Positions 14,755-18,324 of a stretch of 18,324 nucleotides of DNA are shown one piece after another. Within the stretch, counting starts at the first letter, position 1. Every line of letters begins with the position of its first letter. Origin of the DNA: an uncultured Faecalibacterium sp. (GTDB lineage: Bacteria > Bacillota > Clostridia > Oscillospirales > Ruminococcaceae); NCBI GenBank assembly GCA_934539245.1, contig CAKTCK010000037.1:1-18324 (forward strand), written 5' to 3'. The notes under the pieces are model-generated. The model worked only from the letters and a program-made list of their open reading frames with translations. It was not told the origin of the DNA and ran no database searches. The translations under genes and the position numbers were made by a program.

Positions 14755-14867
14755 ACAAAAAGAAAAAGTGGCCGCCCCAGCTAGCAACTTGTGCGGTCAC
14801 TTTTTTCTGACTAATCAGGTAAGGAGCTAGCCATTTGCAGGGCAGCGCCTTTTGTATTTTCAGTATA
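14755..14867 (-). ncRNA. Candidate small RNA between dapL and the gntR operon
   Basis: On the minus strand a consensus promoter TTGACA (14890-14885), 17-base spacer, TATACT (14867-14862) begins only 14 bases after the dapL stop, predicting a start near 14855. About 45 bases of unstructured RNA follow, including GCTAGCTCCTTACC, which is complementary to AAGGAG ribosome sites. Next comes a hairpin (14763-14777 with about 14798-14812) followed by TTTTTCTTTTT. The hairpin has one A-C mismatch on this strand but a G-U pair on the plus strand. No credible ORF is present on either strand. Predicted size is about 100 bases, or about 200 if transcription continues to the hairpin at 14654. The RNA is inferred from promoter and terminator signals only. 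Confidence 0.45.
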
Positions 14868-14903
14868 CGCTATAAATCTGCTTTTGTCAAGCCATCGCAG
14901 TTT

Positions 14904-16091
14904 TTACAGTGCCTTGATGGCGGTCTTGATGCGCTCGGCGGCAAGCTTGGTCTTTTCAGCATCGCCGAAGGCGGTCAGGCGGAAATAGCCCTCGCCGCAC
15001 TCGCCGAAGCCCACGCCGGGGGTGCCTACCACGCCGCAGTTTTCCAGCAGCCAGTCAAAGAATTCCCAGCTCTTCATGTTGCCGGGGCAGCGCAGCCAGA
15101 TGTAGGGGCTGTTCTTGCCGCCGCAGTACCACACACCGCACTCGTCCAGTGCATCGGCAATCACCTTTGCGTTGCGGCGGTAGTAGTCCAGATTGGACTG
15201 GATCTCGGCCATGCCGCTCTCGGTGAACACAGCGGCAGCGGCACGCTGCACCACGTAGGGCACACCATTGAACTTAGTGGTCTGACGACGCAGCCAGAGC
15301 TTGTTGATGCTCATGCCCTCGCGCTCCAGCTCCTTGGGCACTACGGTGTAGCCGCAGCGGGTGCCGGTAAAGCCTGCGATCTTGGAAAAGGAGCAGATCT
15401 CCACAGCGCACTGGCGTGCACCCTCGATCTCAAAGATACTGCGGGCCAGCTCACCGTCCGAGATAAAGCACTCGTAGGCGGCATCGTACAGGATGATGGC
15501 ATCGTTCTTGCGGGCGTAATCCACCCATGCCTTCAGCTGTGCGCGGGTGTAGGCAGCGCCGGTGGGGTTGTTGGGGCTGCAAATATAGATGATGTCTGCC
15601 TTCACGCTCTCGTCCGGCATGCCAAGGAAGCCGTTCTCCTGCCCGGTGCGGCTGTAAATGATCTTGCGGCCGTCGGTGACGTTATCGTCCACATAGGTGG
15701 GGTACACGGGGTCCGGAACCAGCACGGTGTTGTCCACATCGAACAGCCCCAGCAGGTTTGCAAGGTCGCTCTTGGCGCCGTCCGAGATAAAGATCTCGTC
15801 CTCGGCAAGCTGTGTGCCGCGGCCGGCGTAGTAACCCTGAATGGCCTGCTTGAGGAAGGGATAGCCCTGCTCCGGGCCGTAGCCGTGGAAGCCCTCTTTG
15901 GTGCCCATCTCCTCGGCGGCGTCGCGCATGGCCTGCACCACACACTTTGCCAGCGGCTGGGTCACATCGCCGATGCCCAGACGGATGATCTCCTTTTCCG
16001 GGTGTGCTTCCTGATACGCAGCAACCTTGTGGGCAATGTCCACGAACAGATAGCTGGCTTTCAACTCGTTGTAATGCTTGTTCATCTTCAT
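14904..16091 (-). CDS. dapL: LL-diaminopimelate aminotransferase
   Basis: A 395-residue PLP enzyme of aminotransferase class I/II. It converts tetrahydrodipicolinate and glutamate to LL-2,6-diaminopimelate and 2-oxoglutarate in one step, bypassing the succinyl or acetyl branches of lysine and peptidoglycan precursor synthesis. Landmarks are LGIGDVTQPL (38-47), GFHGYGPEQGYPFLK (67-81), YICSPNNPTGAAY (169-181), ILYDAAYECFI (200-210) and the PLP-binding Lys237 in SFSKIAGFTGTRCGY. The ATG at 16091 is chosen for GAGGGA upstream and family N-terminus (MKMNKHYNELKASYLF); the frame stays open further upstream through a repeat-like hairpin but that stretch does not look like protein. The gene follows dapF, which makes the next intermediate, in one operon. 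Confidence 0.97.
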   Translation of the reverse strand: MKMNKHYNELKASYLFVDIAHKVAAYQEAHPEKEIIRLGIGDVTQPLAKCVVQAMRDAAEEMGTKEGFHGYGPEQGYPFLKQAIQGYYAGRGTQLAEDEIFISDGAKSDLANLLGLFDVDNTVLVPDPVYPTYVDDNVTDGRKIIYSRTGQENGFLGMPDESVKADIIYICSPNNPTGAAYTRAQLKAWVDYARKNDAIILYDAAYECFISDGELARSIFEIEGARQCAVEICSFSKIAGFTGTRCGYTVVPKELEREGMSINKLWLRRQTTKFNGVPYVVQRAAAAVFTESGMAEIQSNLDYYRRNAKVIADALDECGVWYCGGKNSPYIWLRCPGNMKSWEFFDWLLENCGVVGTPGVGFGECGEGYFRLTAFGDAEKTKLAAERIKTAIKAL

Positions 16092-16118
16092 GATACTTTC
16101 CCTCGCTTCTATATTGTG

Positions 16119-16176
16119 GAACCCTCTCAGACATCTCGCATCTGCTCGATGCCAGCTCCCCCGAGGGGGGAGCTTT
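16119..16176. repeat. Interspersed hairpin repeat-like element between dapF and dapL
   Basis: A GC-rich hairpin with 9-bp perfect arms AGCTCCCCC (16154-16162) and GGGGGAGCT (16166-16174) is followed, reading the minus strand, by a second small stem GCATC/GATGC and then CTGAGAGGGTTCC. This layout resembles short interspersed palindromic elements that I recall from Faecalibacterium-like genomes; only one copy is in the window, so repeat status cannot be shown here. It lies in the 98-base gap of the dap operon and could affect transcript stability or dapL expression. Confidence 0.5.
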
Positions 16177-16189
16177 TCAAAGGGTCGTT

Positions 16190-17029
16190 TTAAACTTCGG
16201 TCGTGCCCTCGCACACGGTCTCGGCAGCGCCGGTCATCAGCAGCTGCTTGCCGGGCAGTACCCGGATGGTCAGCTCGCCGCCGCGCAGCTGCACATGGAC
16301 GTCCTCCCCGGCGGGGCAGACGCCCAACTCAGTCATGGCTGCCACGGTGGCGCAGGTGCCGGTGCCGCAGGCCCATGTCTCGCCGCTGCCGCGCTCCCAC
16401 ACACGCATTTTCAGGTGGGTGGCGTCCACCACCTGCACAAACTCGGTGTTGATGCGCTCCGGGAAGTTTTCATGGTGTTCAAAACCCGGGCCGATCTGCT
16501 CCAGCTTCAGGCTGTCCACATCCGGCACGATGGTCACGCAGTGGGGGTTGCCCACGCTGATGCAGGTCACCCGCCACAGGTTCTCTTCCACCTCCAGGGG
16601 CAGGTCCACCAGCGGTCCTTCGCCCATGTTCACGGCGGGCAGCGCCGCCGCCATGGCGGTGTAGGCGCCCATTTCCACCTGCCACAGCCCCTCGCCCATG
16701 CGGGCAACGGTCTTTAAGCCGCTGAGGGTGTTGATGGCAAGCTTCGGCTTTGCCGTGCCGTGGGTGTACAGCCACTCGGCCACGCAGCGGATGCCGTTGC
16801 CGCACATCTTGCCCTCGCTGCCGTCCGCATTGAAGATGCGCATCATGGCGTCTGCCCCGGCTGTGACCGGTGCGCAGATGCAGATAATGCCGTCCGCGCC
16901 GATGGAAAAGTGCCGCCGGGACAAGCGCTCTGAAAGCGCCGCGATTTCCTCCGGCACACCGGAGGTGCGGCAGTCCAGATAGATATAATCGTTGGCGCAG
17001 CCCTGCATTTTGGTGAATGAAAGCTTCAT
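16190..17029 (-). CDS. dapF: Diaminopimelate epimerase
   Basis: A 279-residue, PLP-independent epimerase that converts LL-diaminopimelate to the meso form used for lysine and peptidoglycan. Both catalytic cysteines are visible: Cys76 in GKMCGNGIRC and Cys221 in WACGTGTCA. Other landmarks are FTKMQGCANDYIY (5-17), RRHFSIGADGI (38-48) and VGNPHCV (159-165). The ATG at 17029 has AAGGAG 8 bases upstream. It is the first gene of a dapF-dapL operon with its own promoter. Confidence 0.97.
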   Translation of the reverse strand: MKLSFTKMQGCANDYIYLDCRTSGVPEEIAALSERLSRRHFSIGADGIICICAPVTAGADAMMRIFNADGSEGKMCGNGIRCVAEWLYTHGTAKPKLAINTLSGLKTVARMGEGLWQVEMGAYTAMAAALPAVNMGEGPLVDLPLEVEENLWRVTCISVGNPHCVTIVPDVDSLKLEQIGPGFEHHENFPERINTEFVQVVDATHLKMRVWERGSGETWACGTGTCATVAAMTELGVCPAGEDVHVQLRGGELTIRVLPGKQLLMTGAAETVCEGTTEV

Positions 17030-17085
17030 GCTTATCGCTCCTTATAAAAGGGACCGGTCAGTCCCTGTAAACTCATTACTTTATA

Positions 17086-17114
17086 ATGATAAAAAAACCG
17101 GCGCGAGATGTCAA
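17086..17114 (-). promoter_or_regulatory. Promoter of the dapF-dapL operon
   Basis: On the minus strand TTGACA (17114-17109), a 17-base spacer and TATCAT (17091-17086). Transcription would begin near 17079. The ~50-base leader holds a 6-bp hairpin (17049-17054 with 17061-17066, AGGGAC/GTCCCT) just upstream of the ribosome site. No lysine riboswitch is recognisable; the leader is too short for one. Confidence 0.78.
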
Positions 17115-17164
17115 GGGAAAAAGCAGCTTTCAGACAATTTTCTTCAGTTGCTGCAAAACAGGGC

Positions 17165-17193
17165 TTGACAATACGCACTGCATGGGATATAAA
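17165..17193 (+). promoter_or_regulatory. Promoter of the acyl carrier protein gene
   Basis: TTGACA (17165-17170), a 17-base spacer and TATAAA (17188-17193). Transcription would start near 17200, leaving a ~105-base leader with a hairpin (CCGGAA/TTCCGG arms at about 17236-17251). It is divergent to the dapF promoter about 50 bases away. No FapR-like operator is recognised. Confidence 0.78.
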
Positions 17194-17305
17194 GAAAGAG
17201 AGCGCTTTGTACAGCAGGCAAGGCTGTGCCGGATACCGGAAGCTTTTCCGGGGCATGGCGGGCTGTACGCGTATGCAATACAACTGCAAAAAGGAGACCA
17301 CAGGA

Positions 17306-17542
17306 ATGGATACTTTTGAAAAAATCCGTGCATTGCTGGCTGAGCAGCTGGACGTTGACCCGGCAAAGATCACGCTGGAAAGCGATATCATGAGCGATTT
17401 CGAGGCTGACAGTCTGGATATCGTGGATATGGTGATGACGCTGGAGGACGAGTTTGGCATCGAGGTGCCGGACGACGCCATCGAGTCCCTGCGCACCGTA
17501 GGCGATGTGGTAAACTTTGTGGACAGCCACGCGCAGAACTGA
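17306..17542 (+). CDS. acpP: Acyl carrier protein
   Basis: A 78-residue, strongly acidic protein of standard length. Ser36 in EADSLDIVDMVM is the site of 4'-phosphopantetheine attachment, and the helix that docks on fatty-acid synthase enzymes (DSLDIVDMVMTLEDEFGIEV) follows. It carries growing acyl chains in fatty acid synthesis. The ATG at 17306 has AAGGAG 9 bases upstream; the frame is open further upstream but without family similarity. It is flanked by its own promoter and terminator, and no other fatty-acid gene is present. Confidence 0.96.
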   Translation: MDTFEKIRALLAEQLDVDPAKITLESDIMSDFEADSLDIVDMVMTLEDEFGIEVPDDAIESLRTVGDVVNFVDSHAQN

Positions 17543-17554
17543 TTCTTTTAGGCA

Positions 17555-17612
17555 AAAGCCCCGCCTTTGCAGTGCGGCACACGGCCGTGCAGGCAGGCGG
17601 GGCTTTATTATG
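17555..17612 (+). terminator. Terminator after acpP
   Basis: A 12-bp stem AAAGCCCCGCCT (17555-17566) with AGGCGGGGCTTT (17595-17606), an internal smaller stem (GCAC/GTGC), and TTTATTAT following. It ends the acpP transcript. No separate promoter for the downstream proS gene is clear, so proS may depend partly on readthrough. Confidence 0.82.
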
Positions 17613-17665
17613 GTTCGTGCGGAACGCACAGCGTTTGGCGCACGGCCTTGGGAGGATATAACAAA

Positions 17666-18324
17666 ATGGCAAAAGACAACAAGAAGCTCGTGCAGGCGAT
17701 CACCAGTCAGGAAGAAAACTTTGCACAGTGGTACACCGATATCTGCGTGAAGGCAGAGCTGGTGGAGTATTCCAGTGTGAAGGGCTTTATCATCCTGCGC
17801 CCCTATGGTCAGGCCATCTGGGAGCTGATCCAGAAGGATCTGGACACCCGGTTCAAGGCTACCGGCCATGAGAACGTGGCTATGCCGGTGCTGATCCCGG
17901 AAAGCCTGCTGCAGAAGGAAGGCGAACTCGTCAATGGCTTCGCGCCGGAGGTGGCGTGGGTCACGATGGGCGGCTCCGACAAGCTGGAAGAGCGTCTGGC
18001 GGTGCGTCCCACCAGCGAGACCATGTTCTGCGACCACTGGTCCCGCGTACTGCACAGCTACCGCGAGCTTCCCATGAAGTACAACCAGTGGTGCAGCGTG
18101 GTGCGCTGGGAAAAGACCACCCGTCCCTTCCTGCGCAGCCGCGAGTTCTGGTGGCAGGAGGGCCACACCATCCACGAGACCGCTGCCGAGGCCGAGGCTG
18201 AGACCCAGCAGCAGCTGAACTGCTACGCAGACACCTGCGAGCAGGATCTGGCCATCCCCGTGGTGAAGGGCCGCAAGACCGACAAGGAAAAGTTTGCCGG
18301 TGCCGAGGCCACCTACACCATCGA
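17666..18324 (+). CDS. proS: Prolyl-tRNA synthetase, archaeal/eukaryotic-like type, 3' end beyond window
   Basis: The first 219 residues of a class II aminoacyl-tRNA synthetase that charges tRNA-Pro with proline. Class II motif 1 region is [18 protein letters not shown], followed by [12 protein letters not shown] and motif 2 [22 protein letters not shown]. The segment [19 protein letters not shown] near the end is typical of the shorter archaeal/eukaryotic-like ProS found in many Clostridia, not of the E. coli type with an editing insertion. The ATG at 17666 has GGAGGA 9 bases upstream. The rest lies beyond base 18324. Confidence 0.95.
   Translation, partial: MAKDNKKLVQAITSQEENFAQWYTDICVKAELVEYSSVKGFIILRPYGQAIWELIQKDLDTRFKATGHENVAMPVLIPESLLQKEGELVNGFAPEVAWVTMGGSDKLEERLAVRPTSETMFCDHWSRVLHSYRELPMKYNQWCSVVRWEKTTRPFLRSREFWWQEGHTIHETAAEAEAETQQQLNCYADTCEQDLAIPVVKGRKTDKEKFAGAEATYTI

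Noticed and set aside
14649..14785. Short plus-strand ORFs (16 and 23 codons) near the hairpins as a type I toxin
   Set aside because: Neither is hydrophobic or has a membrane segment, and neither has a ribosome site.
16092..16214. N-terminal extension of DapL by 41 residues
   Set aside because: The extra stretch is encoded by the hairpin element, is basic and low in family similarity, and the ATG at 16091 has its own ribosome site and matches the family N-terminus.
17607..17665. T-box or separate promoter upstream of proS
   Set aside because: The gap is under 60 bases, too short for a T-box, and no TGGnACC antiterminator motif or good -35/-10 pair is visible.
1..18324. CRISPR arrays, tRNA or rRNA genes, insertion sequences or phage genes
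   Set aside because: No regularly spaced repeats, cloverleaf sequences, transposase or integrase frames were seen.

Overview
The window looks like chromosomal DNA from a GC-rich member of the Clostridia, most likely an Oscillospiraceae gut commensal of the Faecalibacterium type. The signs are GGAGG-type ribosome sites, vegetative TTGACA/TATACT promoters, a YesM/YesN two-component pair with LplB/LplC-type permeases, LL-diaminopimelate aminotransferase lysine synthesis, and short interspersed hairpin repeats. The organism name is an inference; no rRNA is present.

Positions 1-11493 (all minus strand) hold a glycan-use locus. In transcription order it runs: AraC-type response regulator, YesM-type sensor kinase, terminator, operator/promoter region, Tat-lipoprotein sugar-binding protein, intercistronic terminator, two ABC permeases, PHP-domain metallohydrolase, GH88 unsaturated glucuronyl hydrolase, OPA-like MFS transporter, and a heparinase II/III-family lyase cut by the left window edge. 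Genes are packed with ATGA or TGATG overlaps or ribosome sites that overlap the previous stop. The lyase, GH88 and PHP enzymes have no signal peptides. The simplest reading is that uronate-containing oligosaccharides (glycosaminoglycan-like) are bound outside, imported whole, and cut in the cytoplasm: the lyase makes 4,5-unsaturated ends and GH88 removes them. No ABC ATPase, sulfatase or extracellular depolymerase lies in the window.

Positions 11494-12550 (plus strand) hold a divergently transcribed YhcH/YiaL-family gene and a small membrane protein, closed by a 23-bp perfect hairpin that also serves the convergent operon. Positions 12557-14644 (minus) hold a YtrA-like operon: GntR regulator, ABC ATPase, ABC-2 permease and a 52-residue membrane protein, behind a promoter whose -10 box is covered by a palindrome.

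Positions 14645-14903 have no protein gene. They hold a strong minus-strand promoter and two large hairpins, a candidate small RNA. Positions 14904-17029 (minus) hold dapF then dapL, separated by a repeat-like hairpin element. From 17165 on the plus strand come an acyl carrier protein gene with its own promoter and terminator, and the start of an archaeal/eukaryotic-style prolyl-tRNA synthetase gene that runs off the right edge.
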